Source of the DNA: Entoloma clypeatum
Lineage: Eukaryota > Basidiomycota > Agaricomycetes > Agaricales > Entolomataceae
Direction of reading: 5' to 3'
DNA length: 64,000 nucleotides
Assembly (NCBI GenBank): GCA_963565915.1
Contig: OY751493.1
Location: forward strand, 1,178,001 to 1,242,000
The notes under the pieces are model-generated. The model saw only the letters and a list, made by a program, of their open reading frames with translations, searched no databases and was not told the DNA's origin. Position numbers and translations under genes: made by a program. This document shows, one piece after another, positions 1-11,270 of this stretch (position 1 is the stretch's first letter; every line of letters begins with the position of its first letter).

Positions 1-2
1 TT

Positions 3-1187
3 AGGATAAATGAAGACGGCACACGGGTGCTTGTGGAAGATGAGGATGATCAGAGCGATGATGATGGTCATTACGCACCCCAGCAGGCTGGGCAAAATTC
101 CCATGCGGATGGATGGGACGAAGACGACGATTGGGCAGACGGTGCGGACGTAGGGGATGAAGATACGACAATACGGGTTGGGTTGGAAAAGACGAGTCTC
201 GACGAGGGAACTTCCGAAGACCATGAGCCATGGGCTGTCAATGTCCCGAGAAGTATTGAGAAGTCGAGAAGGCCAGCAAAGGGTATTCTTAAATGTTCGT
301 GTCATGATTTATTGTCGAGCAATTTCCGAATGGCCCTAATACCCGATATACAGATGCGGAATCCTATGACCAGCATATGCATCTGAGCGAACAGCCAACT
401 CTGAATCGCATGCGGTCCAATTCCTACAATGCGCACCCTGGGAAAACTCCAGAGGTCGGGCCCTTGGCACATGTGCCGTCTGAAGGACCTGATCACATTG
501 ATGGCCTTTACAAACATCATACATCAGCACCGTCTCTTCCCCCTTTCTCCTTTGATTCCTCTACATCCGTGTCTCTTTCGCCCAAAGAAGCTCTCACATC
601 GGTCAATCAGCCCCCTCCCCCGCCTGAAAAATCACTCTTCAATCACCCAAACTCGTCGGCTCCTGTGCTGTCCACNNNNNNNNNNNNNNNNNNNNNNNNN
701 NNNNNNNNNNNNNNNNNNNNNNNNNNNNNNNNNNNNNNNNNNNNNNNNNNNNNNNNNNNNNNNNNNNNNNNNNNNNNNNNNNNNNNNNNNNNNNNNNNNN
801 NNNNNNNNNNNNNNNNNNNNNNNNNNNNNNNNNNNNNNNNNNNNNNNNNNNNNNNNNNNNNNNNNNNNNNNNNNNACGATGACATCTTCGCCATTGATGT
901 TGAGTCACAGGTCGGCAACCGCTCCGACGAGTAAACGCCTCATGTTTGCCCAGAACTTGTCGGTTTACGATACGTTCCCTGCTTCAGTCTATGATCGGAG
1001 GAGTGAGCCGGCAACCTGGAGTCGCTTAACGCCTGCTTTGGCACAGAGGATCAAGGAGGAACTCAATTCGTACAAGATGGAGGAGATGGAAGTCCACTCA
1101 GCCAGTCGGATCCAGTATGTTCCTTATTCTCGGACTGCATCTGCCTCGATCACTGATTACCTTTCCAGTACCCAATTCTTCGTTTAA
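3..1187 (+). CDS. Bni4/Afr1-like protein, C-terminal part (partial, interrupted by gap)
   Basis: The reading frame is open from the window edge, so the N-terminus is missing. Visible exons are 3-294, 354-675 (then the N gap), 876-1114 and 1169-1187; introns at 295-353 and 1115-1168 have GT..AG ends. The early part is acidic (DEDDQSDDDG) and ends in a KGILK segment; then comes a Ser/Pro-rich stretch. After the gap the protein reads KRLMFAQNLSVYDTF, YDRR, RLTPALAQRIKEELN and, once the last intron is removed, ends in SRIHTQFFV. From memory this C-terminal block resembles that of fungal Bni4/Afr1-type proteins, which bring protein phosphatase 1 to the bud neck or septum; KRLMF could be an RVxF-type docking site. 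The frame across the gap cannot be checked, so the middle is unknown. Family assignment is moderate. Confidence 0.5.
676..875. other. Assembly gap of 200 N
   Basis: A run of exactly 200 undetermined bases interrupts the Bni4/Afr1-like gene. The round number suggests an arbitrary scaffold gap, so the true distance is unknown. Confidence 0.98.
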
Positions 1188-1949
1188 TTTATTGACGACC
1201 TCCACTCTTGTTTCTATTTTGGATCATCCGACAGCTTTCCGTCTCGTTCAAGTGTCTTACCCCATGCAAAAAAGGCGCCATCAACATTGCTCGTGATTTA
1301 CCATCCGTTACCACCAAAGATATCCCACATATTATCACAGTCCTAAGGATACGAGTGGATACCCCTCAAGTCACTCAATACCTTACATCCGGCTCAAGAA
1401 AATCAATATACCCTCACACATGTGTAATAATTATTGCACGCGGTTCAGGACGGGCTCCAGTCATACCACCGCCTACCTATAAACTCGTTTGTACGCCGCT
1501 AGTCGTACATTACCGTTATACTCATCATTTCTTTTTTTCCTTTCTCGATGAATTGGACGGACATTTATGTATGCTGCCAGAACCAATACCATACACATCC
1601 CTTGATCGCCCCCCAACCACCCATCCATCCACTCCATTCGGTCTCTTCTCCTGTGTCTCGTTTCCAGCTAACAATCAACTTCATGTCCATCACACGTTGC
1701 CCCTCGCCATGCTTGCAGCTCGTTCACAATCAAACCCTTTACACTCGCGCAATTACCTCATGTCCTTCGTCTATTATATTTAATCCACTCGCCGTGCCTA
1801 TTTCTGCTTGTGTTATCTACCGCCGTAGATGTTTCAGGTTCCAGTTGAAAATATACTTAGAAGATGACCCAGAACACCTTGATGAGATTAGTTGATCATG
1901 AAGATCGTGATAGATTATCTGGTTGTCCACCTCTGATTTGTTATCTGCC
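1188..1949. other. Intergenic, no gene seen
   Basis: I see no conserved coding signal on either strand; the open frames here are short and of unlikely composition. It should hold the 3' UTR of the upstream gene and the promoter of the aminopeptidase gene that starts at 1950. Confidence 0.6.
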
Positions 1950-4635
1950 ATGGCCGATCCAACAACCCAGTCGAATTACCTTCGGATTGCGTCTGAACAT
2001 GTCCATTTCGACTGGGCCCTCGACTTTGATGCGCGGGTCATCTCAGGCTCCGCAACACACCACCTTCTCGTGAAAGAGGACGCTGTGAACGAGGTTATGT
2101 GCGGTTTTTTTTTTTGACCACCCTTGACGTCCTTTGCGGACTTACTGTTGTCTCCAGCTTTGACTCCTTTGAATTAGATATTATTGGTGCGGAAATCGAG
2201 GGCGAGGGGGTGGAGGTGAGCAATGTTTATCAGTTGATAGTATGGCCTGAAGACAGTGCCCAGTTCAGGACGGGAACGAAGCATGAAGTCGTGGGCTCCC
2301 CTCTCCACGTAGGACTGCCTGTGGGATTGAAGGCCGGTCACTATGTCGATGTCAAGGTCTTTTATAAGACGACCAAGAGTTCCACCGCCCTACAGTGGCT
2401 TGACAAGGAGTACGTGCAGTCTTCTTCTATTGGACTTTCGCGTATGTACTTAGCTGCCTCCCTACGTCGAGGCAGACCCAAGGAAAAGAGTTTCCCTATC
2501 TATTCAGTCAGTGCCAGCCGATCTACGCGCGTTCCGTCGCCCCCCTGCAAGGTGTGTGCTCAGGATATCCAACTGTCTTCGACTATTTAGTGAATCCTTC
2601 TTCTTTAGATAGCCCCTCAGTAAAGATCGTATGTCAACATGTTTCAGCCTTTAATTTCTGCTGATATACACTTCAGAAATATTCGGCTACTGTCACCTCA
2701 GTCCTGCCCGTGCTCCTGTCTGCTATTCGCATCTCGCCCCCTTCAGATGGGCTACCACATGGTGGAAAGGTCATTGGGCAAGATTTGGTCACCTATACCT
2801 ATGACCAAGTCGGTCTACCTTGACAGAACGACAAACTTTATTCCTTATCAATTTGTTTGATTTTTTCCAGCCAGTTCCGATCCCCTCGTACATTCTCGCC
2901 ATTGCTGCCGGTAACGTTCGTTACAAAGCCTTCCCTCAGTATGAAGACAAACAGTGGAAGTCTGGAATATGGGCAGAGCCGGAGCTGATCGACAGCGCAT
3001 ATTGGGAGTTTAGCGAGGACACAACAAAGTAATCTCGCGTGTCTGAAGTCTGTATCGACCGCTTAATTGCCACACAGATTCTTGGCCGCAGAAGAGAAAA
3101 TCGTTACTCCATATATATTTGGAGTTTACGATTTGTTGGTCCTTCCCCCATCCTTCCCCTATGGTGGAATGGTGCGCTATTTATTTCCCTATATTCTTAG
3201 ACCTCAATCACCTTTTGTGCATCGCAGGAAAACTCGTGCTTAAGTTTCTTGACCCCCAGTATGTGTTGTTCTGGCCAGTGGTTTTTGCATTCTCAAATCA
3301 AGCAACGTGCCATAGCTCTTTTGACAGGCGACCGCAGCCTTGTGGATGTCGTGGTCCATGAGCTTACTCACTCGTGGTTCGGAAATGGGATAACGTAGGT
3401 CTCGCCATCTCTCATGGTGGCGCAAGTGACATTTCCTCGCAGGCAAGCCAATTCTTCGCACTTTTGGTTGAATGAGGGCTGGACTACTTATATCGAACGT
3501 GTGTTGCAAGAGATCCTGCATACGCCTGCCCACCGAGGATTCTCTTTCGTGATTGGCTCGAAGGCGCTCTACAATGCCTTGAGCCAATATCAGGATCGGC
3601 CGAAGTATCAAAGGCTTGTCGTTGATTTCGAAATTGGAGAGGATCCAGATGACGCATACAGCAGCATTCCTTACGAGAAGGGAGCAAATTTCATATTGTA
3701 TCTTGGTGTGCCAAACCACTGTTACAATTACACGTTTGATGCTGAATATCCACCAGAGTGCATTCTCGGAGGGTTGGATGTTTTCTTACCTTATGTCAAG
3801 GATTATGTGAATACATTCATTGGACAAAGTATCACGACCCAGCAATGGAAAGACCACTTATACGGATACTGGGAGAAACACGGTGGGCTGGAAAAGGTCA
3901 AGGCATTGGATAATGTCGACTGGGATGTATGTGGTGATGCCCCTCGAGACCTGAGAGCTTGAGCTGACGTTTGCCCAGGCCTGGCTCCACGGAGAAGGTA
4001 TCGAACTTCCCGTCAAGATGGAATATGACACGACGTTAGCAAAGCAAGCGTATGAACTTGCGGCGCGGTGGGACGCTTCCCGCGACATAACGGACGTATC
4101 GAAACTGGACTTCAAAAAATCTGATTTAGAAGAATTTGACTCAAATCAAATCAGTGGGTCTGACCACGATTTCGAAATTTGCTTGATGATCGACGTTCTG
4201 GATCTAGTTGCTTTCCTCGAACGTCTTCAATCTTATCCTCAACTCCCACTTCAACATGTTACCCATCTCGGGGAGCTCTACGAGTTCTCTACGTCCCCTA
4301 ATGCTGAAATTCGATTGCGATTCTACGAGGTGGCTCTAACCGACCATACCTCCACGTCCGCCCGTGCGTTTGCGGGTGAGGCGGCGAGGTGGGTTGTAGG
4401 TGACGACGGTACAGGGATCATCAAAGGCCGTATGAAATTTTGTAGGCCAGTATTCAGGGCGGTGGGAAAAGTCGATAAGCAGATGGCCATCAGCGTATTT
4501 GAAAAGAAGCAGGATGCATTCCATCCCATCGCAAGGAAGATGATCGAGAAGGTAGGCTCTCATTTGGATAGTGACGGTGTTACATTTGATGCTTTATAAC
4601 AGGACCTCGAACTTACTCGTTCGCATGGTAATTAA
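1950..4635 (+). CDS. LAP2: Leukotriene A4 hydrolase-type M1 aminopeptidase / epoxide hydrolase
   Basis: Zinc metallopeptidase of family M1 that removes N-terminal residues; family members also hydrolyse epoxides. Spliced exons are 1950-2098, 2158-2215, 2264-2409, 2472-2551, 2609-2628, 2677-2808, 2871-3028, 3078-3171, 3228-3258, 3316-3394, 3443-3705, 3757-3926, 3979-4153, 4208-4551 and 4603-4635, giving 643 codons, close to the usual length. The protein starts MADPTTQSNY. It carries the GGMEN exopeptidase motif, whose codons are split by the intron at 3172-3227. The zinc site is HELTHSWFGN followed 18 residues later by the glutamate of NEGWT. It also has YEKG with the catalytic Tyr region and, near the C-terminus, GRMKF before the helical repeat end. 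The alpha-helical C-terminal domain is complete. No signal peptide is seen, so it is probably cytosolic. Tail-to-tail with the ArfGAP gene, 131 bp away. Confidence 0.93.
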
Positions 4636-4766
4636 TTGATGGAACACATGTAAAAATATACTCAGTGCAAGAATCAGGGCTTTGAACATCTAGACTCATA
4701 GGAAAGACTGAGAGCTGGTAGACTAAGAAGACGTGTAAGGGGGATACAAACTGGCATGATGACATT

Positions 4767-6138
4767 TTACTTGAACCCGCCCCAGATATCTCCGAAAGCG
4801 TCATCTTTCTTTTGTGTTGAGTGTCCGCCGCCGAACGAGCTACCGAACGAGCTACCGATCAAGTCTTGAGATGGGCCAGAAGCTGCAGCAGGAGCGGGTG
4901 CACTCCATACATCGGTAGTGTTCAAGAGGCTGGCTTGGCCTGGTTGGTGCGACACAGTAGGAGGATTGACGGGGCCCCAAGGGTTAACCTGAGCGGGAGC
5001 TGGTGCGCCGGACCAGCCAGATGAGATACCCCATGCCCCAACGCCATTAGTCCCGATCAAGCTTGTGGGCTGTTGGGGCTGGGCAGTTCCCCAAGGCGAG
5101 GTACCCACACCCCCAAACTGACTAAATGCTGGCGTAGAAACGGGTGTTGGAGAGGAGAAGAGTGATAGAATGTCTTGTTTAACGTCTTTTTTAGGACCAT
5201 CGGTAGCAGTGGCGGCAGAAGAAGACGATGCGGGAGGAGCATGGAAGTCCAGAGAAAAGATATCATTCTCGGGAGCTTTGGGCTGGGGTTGGGGAGGAGG
5301 TTGAGCAGCGGCTGCTACAGGCGGGGGAAGAGAGCCAGTTGTGGTGCTGTTATGTGGGCGCTGGGCAGTGGTATAATTTGCAGAAAGGAGCTGATGGGCT
5401 TGAGGTTGGCGTGTTATTGAGGATCGGCCAGACAGACTCTGGTTGGTTGTATGGGTACGACGTGATGCGACAGACGTTGTGGTTTCGGTTTGTGGCTGCT
5501 GGTGACTAGCAACTTCTCTCCCATTTGCAAGGACGGAGGGGTCCATGGGTATCGGACCATCACGGGCCCACTTCTTGGATTCGTACTTGGAGCGTATGAA
5601 GGACTCGATTTTACTGTGAAATCGTTAAACTAAGACTAGAAATTTGGGATTGCTACTCACTGGTCGGGTGGAGTATGTCCTGGCTTTAAATGGGCTTCCC
5701 AGTATAAATTCGCGAGATAGTTCCCCCATTTCTGAATTGACTATGATGCATGTCAGAGTCCGCGTCATAGCACACGAAATTTCTGCCGACCTCCATCTGC
5801 TCGGGTGTCCATGTGTCAAGATCAACGGACTTGACCTTGCTGATGTGTGTTCCCATTCCTCGATGAACACCTGAACATCGGATGCACAAAAAGACACCGC
5901 TAAGAATACGCTTTGAGCCAGACGCACGTATATCGCGAGGACGAGCACTCACATATTCCAAGACGCCCATCGAGGGTCTGCGACAAAGCTGCTGTGAGCA
6001 TGCAGTGAAGATGGCGATCGATGAGGGTTGCACACCGTTCTTCTTGCAGTCTGCACAAACTTTGTTCTCTGGTTTCTTCACAAGCTCGCGGAGAATTTTA
6101 GTGAACCGCTCCGTCGTAGCTTTGTCTTGGCGTGACAT
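4767..6138 (-). CDS. AGE2: ArfGAP with C-terminal low-complexity tail (Age2/SMAP type)
   Basis: GTPase-activating protein for Arf, acting in vesicle traffic at the trans-Golgi/endosome. Exons on the minus strand are 6138-6036, 5977-5953, 5899-5791, 5740-5661 and 5613-4767, giving 387 codons. The zinc finger is C-x2-C-x16-C-x2-C (CADC ... CIRC), assembled across a 25-nt exon that encodes the DPRWASWN segment. It is followed by SGVHRGMGTHISKVKS, which holds the catalytic arginine (HRG), then KWGN, the GHTPPDH region and the conserved KIESFIRSKYESKKWA. The rest is rich in Ser, Pro, Gln and Ala and ends in DDAFGDIWGGFK. The NPWG and SPWG repeats and WGGF end look like adaptor- or clathrin-binding signals, which is inferred. 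Start chosen at the first ATG before the zinc finger. Confidence 0.92.
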
Positions 6139-6495
6139 AGTCGTGGACGGTATACGTGAGGTCGTGGTCGCAGTCCGTTGACAAGTTTAACCACGTTGTA
6201 TGACTTATTTATATGTGGCCGCGTTCTCATTTGTATCCAGTCTCGCGAATAAAGTCACATTCTTGGCTATCCCAATCTGCCCTCACAACGCTTGTTATCA
6301 TTGTATTCATGAATTCAATGTCGACACTGAACGGCCGAAAAAAGAAAAAAAATAATACATCCCTCTTTAAGGTATGGAGTTAGCATCGTCTGTAATCGTC
6401 AGGAAGCATGGTCGATGCAACATCTTCAACTCTGCTCTTTGTTATTGTCACCCAGATGAGCCCTAAGAGGACGTATTAGCGTTTCACACGATGAG
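6139..6495. other. Intergenic between ArfGAP start and UNC93-like end
   Basis: It contains the ArfGAP promoter and the 3' UTR of the UNC93-like gene. No coding signal or RNA gene was recognised. Confidence 0.6.
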
Positions 6496-8504
6496 TTAAT
6501 ATTCAATGACGGACAAGGTCTCGTCCTCTGCACTAGTAGTATTCTTGACGCGTAGATATATCATCGGAAGAGCGAATATGAGGCCACTGGCAAGGATGAC
6601 CCAAGTCGATATAAAGAGATTCATATAGCTGGAATGCAATCGTCAGTGTGATCAGACGAATGCTCAAGCCTAAAATGCTTACGGGGTGCCTTTTGCATCT
6701 GCACGCCACGCGCCAGCAGCACCAGCGGACTGGATAGATTTGTCTAAGAGGGGAGGACGTCATTTCAGACCAGTAGACTGATTAGGTAGCCTTAAACGTA
6801 CAGAATCCTGCGAAATGAGCCAGTTTGGCAGGGTCATTTGACATGGCGCCCATGAGCCAATATGCAGTCGTCTGCCACATAGCGTCGAGGAAGCCACAGA
6901 AGATGTACAAAAAGATCTTGCCAGTGTATCCTGAATCGAAAATGTCGATGCGTCCAGCTTCACCAGGGGGAACGGTCGCGCGAGTATAGTCCCTTGAAAG
7001 AGTCATAATCAGCCTTGACTCGATGAAATCGACCTAAGGTGTTCACGGACTTCTGGTAGAAGTATGCCCAGATGTGGACAAAAAACACAAAGATGAACAA
7101 GATAGTCCATCCTGTGAAAGCTCGTACACGGCGGTTGCACTGTTTACGATCAAGGAGCAAACCCATTACCAGGGAACCGAAGATCTGCGCGATCCAGTAA
7201 ACAAGGTTGTTCAAAGCACGAGCGCGAATGTTGAAGATGGCGCCATTGTAGTCGTTAAACTCTTAAAGCAGTTATTAGTAGCACATTGCATATATGGGGC
7301 AAGAAAGTTACTGACGCCATGTGTAGAACCAATTGGAGGCGAGGAACATTGGGAACAGCAAAATGATCATGGGATCAGTCTTCAGGGCGATATAAAGGCC
7401 AAGGATCTCTGTTTTCCAGGAGGGATGCCGTGGAGTCGTGACCTTCGTGCCGTCAGTACGAATCATCTTGTTTGGGTCGGCCATGAGGAACGGGATAAAG
7501 ACGCCTATGATGGTGAGGACGAGGAAACCGATCTAAATGGGTAATCAGAATAACTGGACATATGCAGAATTCGAAACAGACATAGGTGCCGTTACCAACT
7601 ATAGATCATCACTCAATTGTCAAAAGATCTTGGGGTTTACTCTGGAAATAGCAGCTTACCAGCGTTAGCCTACGATACCCAAAGACTGTTTCAGTCAAGT
7701 TCAGAGATCAGATAAGACATTTCAATCACCGTCGAATGGAAATTTTGCCCAAGTGCAACGGAAGCTCCAACGACACCACCCAGATTGAAGATACCCCAGA
7801 AAATAGCAATGTATTTGCCCTTCTGGGCTTCAGTAGGGTATGCCATCATGAGCGACCCTTGTGCGGTCCAGAGAAGACCAGCGCAAATGCCAAGTATGGC
7901 ACCTGCGCCAATGACGAAACCGCCCGCATTCGAATGGATATTTACAGCACTGTTCCGTGGATGATAAGGTTTGCCAATGCTGCAAGAAAACGGACCTACA
8001 GATACGATCCAATGAATAGGGCATAGCCTACGGTTCCTATGAGAAGTGTCAAGCGAGGGCCCAGTTTATTGTTGATGGACCTGACAAGACTTTTAGAGCG
8101 GGGGATAAGTGTATATGGAGGTAAGACAACGTACCCAGCGAAGAAGGCGCATGCAGCAAAAGTTGCATACAGAGCAGCGTTGGCATTCGCGCCAGTTGTC
8201 GTGCTCACTTGACCACCACCTCCCAGACCGTTCAGGGAATTGAAAAGACCTGTACTCTGGGTCGTTTCGGGGTTTCTGTGAATGCGTGATAGAAGGATAG
8301 TACCTGGACACATAAAACACACAAATCCCAGCATGACTACCTGTTGCAAAAGGCCTGTTAACTTGAGGAGAACGTGGATATACCGAAACGGCGGTTGACC
8401 TGGGTCGCCGGGTGGTAATAGAGGCCCCTGAGGCCAGTGGGGCGCTCGTGAACCTCTTGTGAATTGTCGCTGCCGGAGCCCTTCTCATTGGCAGCGTCAG
8501 ACAT
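6496..8504 (-). CDS. UNC93-like multi-pass membrane protein (MFS fold)
   Basis: Member of the fungal UNC93-like branch of the major facilitator fold; substrate unknown. Minus-strand exons: 8504-8400, 8340-8304, 8249-8135, 8080-8000, 7949-7730, 7669-7660, 7598-7582, 7532-7316, 7261-7051, 6992-6802, 6743-6683 and 6628-6496, total 465 codons. The N-terminus is hydrophilic (MSDAANEKGSGS). Then come YYHPATQVVMLGFVCFMCPG and NGLGGGGQ, a block typical of the family, and SINNKLGPRLTLLIG. About ten to twelve hydrophobic helices follow, with MADPNKMIR in the central loop and SNWFYTWQFNDYN and WVILASGLIFALP near the end. A 10-nt exon (7660-7669) and a 17-nt exon (7582-7598) are needed to keep the frame and restore NAVGNGTYIGF. 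The short C-tail ends VIEY. Probably in plasma or internal membrane; the sequence does not say which. Confidence 0.88.
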
Positions 8505-9493
8505 GGTGGGGCACCGGTTGGCAGTACTTCTGGCAGCGGGTAGACCTGGGTAGACACAGAACAGAAACCATTCGAGATGGATGATATAAATAGCAATGTA
8601 ATTCAATATCAGTCCCCGAGGCTCGGATAGGAGCACGCGCTCGACAAGCCGCTCGGACCACGTGTACATGCAGGCTTCTCCATCCGCGCCATATCTCCGA
8701 ATTTATGGCTCCCGATGTACATGCAATCCTTCTGAGGTTGGCCATTATCAAATCGCCTCGTCGGTCATAATCTAACCCTCCACGGCCTACTTGTCCGTCT
8801 GAAGGATGACATCTTGTGATGGTCGTCTGTGATGGCCATCTAACGAACATGTCCACCCCTGGCCCCATTCCGTTTCATAACCTACGTGTACCCACAAATA
8901 CTCGATGGGGCGTGGCGCCCCGCTTTCTAATTGCTGGGCACGCAGGGGAGGCCTGGCTGCCACTCAGACTCTGGCCCGGGACATACCAGTACCGGAGACG
9001 TATCCTGAACTCTGGTGAGAGTGTAGGGCAACATTTCATCTGGAACCTATTTTTGCAAAACGGTCAAGACGGTCCGTGTTGTGTGCCTCGGATGCCCTCT
9101 CATTTCTTGGATGCAGCCGAAATCATCCACTCGTATACTGATAGCGCTGAGGCCAGCATGGTTGTCAGTGCCTAATAAGGGCCACAGAGGAACGAAGACA
9201 CGGTAATTTGAGGCCATCTGCATGGCAAACTTCCGCGTCGCCGGCTGTTTGAAATGACTTGTCTGCAAAATGGAGATAAAGTGGCAACCCGAATTGGTGG
9301 GGGCGCACAACGTATGTCGTTTAACATGGCGACGCAAAACATATACCACATTTTCGCTGTGTATTCCAGACCAAACATGTCAAGTCTTTGTGAATCTGGA
9401 GGAGTTGAAGGTACTCCCTGTTTTCTCATTCAGCTCCAGTACTTGTAATGGGAGTTGAAATGGGACACCCACTGGCACTGATAATTAGCGCTG
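8505..9493. other. Intergenic, no gene seen
   Basis: Upstream region of the UNC93-like gene. Open frames of up to 119 codons exist (for example 8816-9175 on plus) but show no family motif and no intron structure that extends them. It ends where the palindromic element begins. Confidence 0.55.
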
Positions 9494-10338
9494 CACAAGA
9501 CAAAATGCAAACTTTGGCCTCTGCAAATGATAATGAGAAAGGGTTTGTAAAGTAAAATTTTGTGAACAAGACTTTGGCTGCACAGAAAGAAAACCTTTCT
9601 TTGCACCAAAAAATAATGCAATGCTTTGAATTTGGCTATAATATTCTGAAAGAATTTGGCATCTAAGTAATAAGATATTTTGCTGAGGGGAAAAAACATA
9701 TTTCTCTGGACAAAAGTTGAAAGAGAAAGTAATGGGAAATTTGTATTTTTCACATTTCACTTTGGCATTAAGAATGTTTTGGTTTTGCATTTGCCATGTG
9801 TTCTGCCAAATGATTATTTTGTCAATTGCTTTCAAAACATATTTTGCATGTGCCAAATCAAATGTTTTCTTAATTAATTATTATATAAAATTAAATAATA
9901 TGATATTATTATAATAATATTCTTAATTATCAAAATATAAAAAAACTAATATAAAATTTAAACTTCACATGTGCCAAAGTTTTTTTTTCATTTTTTGCAC
10001 ATGTGAAATTTGAAAACATTTGATTTGGCACATGCAAAATATGTTTTGAAAGCAATTGACAAAATAATCATTTGGCAGAACACATGGCAAATGCAAAACC
10101 AAAACATTCTTAATGCCAAAGTGAAATGTGAAAAATACAAACTTCCCATTACTTTCTCTTTCAACTTTTGTCCAGAGAAATATGTTCTTTCCCCTCAGCA
10201 AAATATCTTATTACTTAGATGCCAAATTCTTTCAGAATATTATAGCCAAATTCAAAGTATTGCATTATTTTTCGGTGCAAAGAAAGGTTTTCTTTCTGTG
10301 CAGCCAAAGTCTTGTTCACAAAATTTTACTTTACAAAC
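9494..10338. repeat. Palindromic (fold-back) element, left arm, loop and most of right arm
   Basis: The left arm 9494-9872 is repeated in inverse orientation at 10013-10338 and continues at 16985-17033 after the gypsy-A insertion. Arms are about 375 nt and nearly identical; the loop (9873-10012) is AT-rich and holds a small palindrome around CACATGTG. The ends read CACAAGACAAAATGC and its complement. The same peptides appear on both strands only because of the symmetry, so I do not call them genes. I could not find a target-site duplication. It may be a fold-back or miniature inverted-repeat transposon, or an inverted duplication. Confidence 0.85.
10334..10338. repeat. Target-site duplication CAAAC, left copy (gypsy-A)
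   Basis: CAAAC directly precedes the left LTR, and the same five bases follow the right LTR at 16980-16984. The split palindrome arm continues after the second copy, confirming the insertion point. Confidence 0.93.
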
Positions 10339-10739
10339 TGTTATGCTTAACAAACCGTTCCAAGGTTCGGGCAGAGTATGCAGGAAGTGGAAAGGCGAAG
10401 AGCAATGTGATTGCTAAATCTAAGGAATCTACTACAGTACAAGAGGTTTATATAGGTACTGACTATAGGCGGTAGCGGATGAGTCAGTACTGCGGAAGGC
10501 AGTGTGCATGAGTAAGGCGACTGTGGAAGGCTATGTACAATGAGTAAGCTGACTGCGGGAAGCGAGTCAGCGTGGGAGCGAAGTATACTAAAGGGGATGA
10601 CGAAGTAATGTAGTGAGTCAGACTGGAAATCGAAGGTTGCGAAAGTAGACATTAGACATAGTAAGTTCGTAAGAGGGTGCCGAGTCGGGCCAATAAGTAA
10701 AAGATATGACGTGGTCCTCATACCATAGAGTCCGTAACA
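10339..10739 (-). repeat. gypsy-A 3' LTR
   Basis: 401-bp copy of the sequence at 16578-16979. In element orientation it begins TGTTACGG and ends GCATAACA, so it has TG..CA ends. It directly abuts the target-site duplication. Confidence 0.95.
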
Positions 10740-10754
10740 TGTTCCCCTCTCCAA
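10740..10754 (-). promoter_or_regulatory. gypsy-A polypurine tract
   Basis: Read on the minus strand, GGAGAGGGGAACA lies directly before the 3' LTR, the expected place for the plus-strand primer of an LTR retrotransposon. Confidence 0.75.
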
Positions 10755-10852
10755 GCTCTGTGTCCTCACAGAGTCACTGTCCCCATCCCTCGTTGTTGCC
10801 GGGATCAGACCAGTTCGGACTCTCCTTGAGGCTCCAATCATATATCAACTCC

Positions 10853-11137
10853 TCATTGATGGCTACAGCGGCCTTTGATGGCCAGCCGAATACGTCGATT
10901 TTTGATGATGAGGGTGCTGGTGTAGTTCCCAAGAATTTGTTTCTCTTTGGGAGTCGGGGCGACAGGGAGATTGGACAACGAATGAAGTCGGATATTCATC
11001 TGGCGATGAAGGAGGTCGGCAAGGGAAGTTTCGAGGGCATGGATTTGGTCTCTCATGGAGAGCGCTTTGTTCATAAGGGCGGCGATGGCGGGGTTGATGT
11101 CGGTGGTGGAGGTGGAGGTAACGATGGTGTTTGACAT
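10853..11137 (-). CDS. Small ORF between pol and 3' LTR of gypsy-A, unknown function
   Basis: A 94-codon frame starting MSNTIVTSTSTTDINP lies between the end of pol and the 3' LTR. The middle (residues about 20-45, LMNKALSMRDQIHALETSLA) has the spacing of an amphipathic helix or short coiled coil. The C-terminal third is basic (IIKNRRIRLAIKG). It has no stop although the main frames of the same element are broken. I do not recognise it. It could be a third gene of this chromovirus lineage, or an open frame by chance in the 3' leader region. Confidence 0.45.
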   Translation of the reverse strand: MSNTIVTSTSTTDINPAIAALMNKALSMRDQIHALETSLADLLHRQMNIRLHSLSNLPVAPTPKEKQILGNYTSTLIIKNRRIRLAIKGRCSHQ

Positions 11138-11270
11138 GGCGGTGAGGATGGTTGAGAGATAAAAGAAGAATGGGGTGGCTATGTTGGGCAGGAAAAAGAC
11201 TAGAGTGGGGAACTCGGTGTGTGGTTGACTGATGAGGTCGATACTGCCATGGGTTTTGAGAACTCGTCTT

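Noticed and set aside
1208..1895. ORFs of 115-191 codons between the first two genes
   Set aside because: No motif, biased to residues of non-coding AT/C-rich sequence, no plausible splice extension.
8816..9175. 119-codon ORF on plus upstream of the palindrome
   Set aside because: No recognisable domain, no extension by splicing, composition like non-coding sequence.
9485..10417. ORFs of 65-135 codons on both strands (same peptides mirrored)
   Set aside because: They are the two readings of the palindrome; no family motif and strong AT bias.
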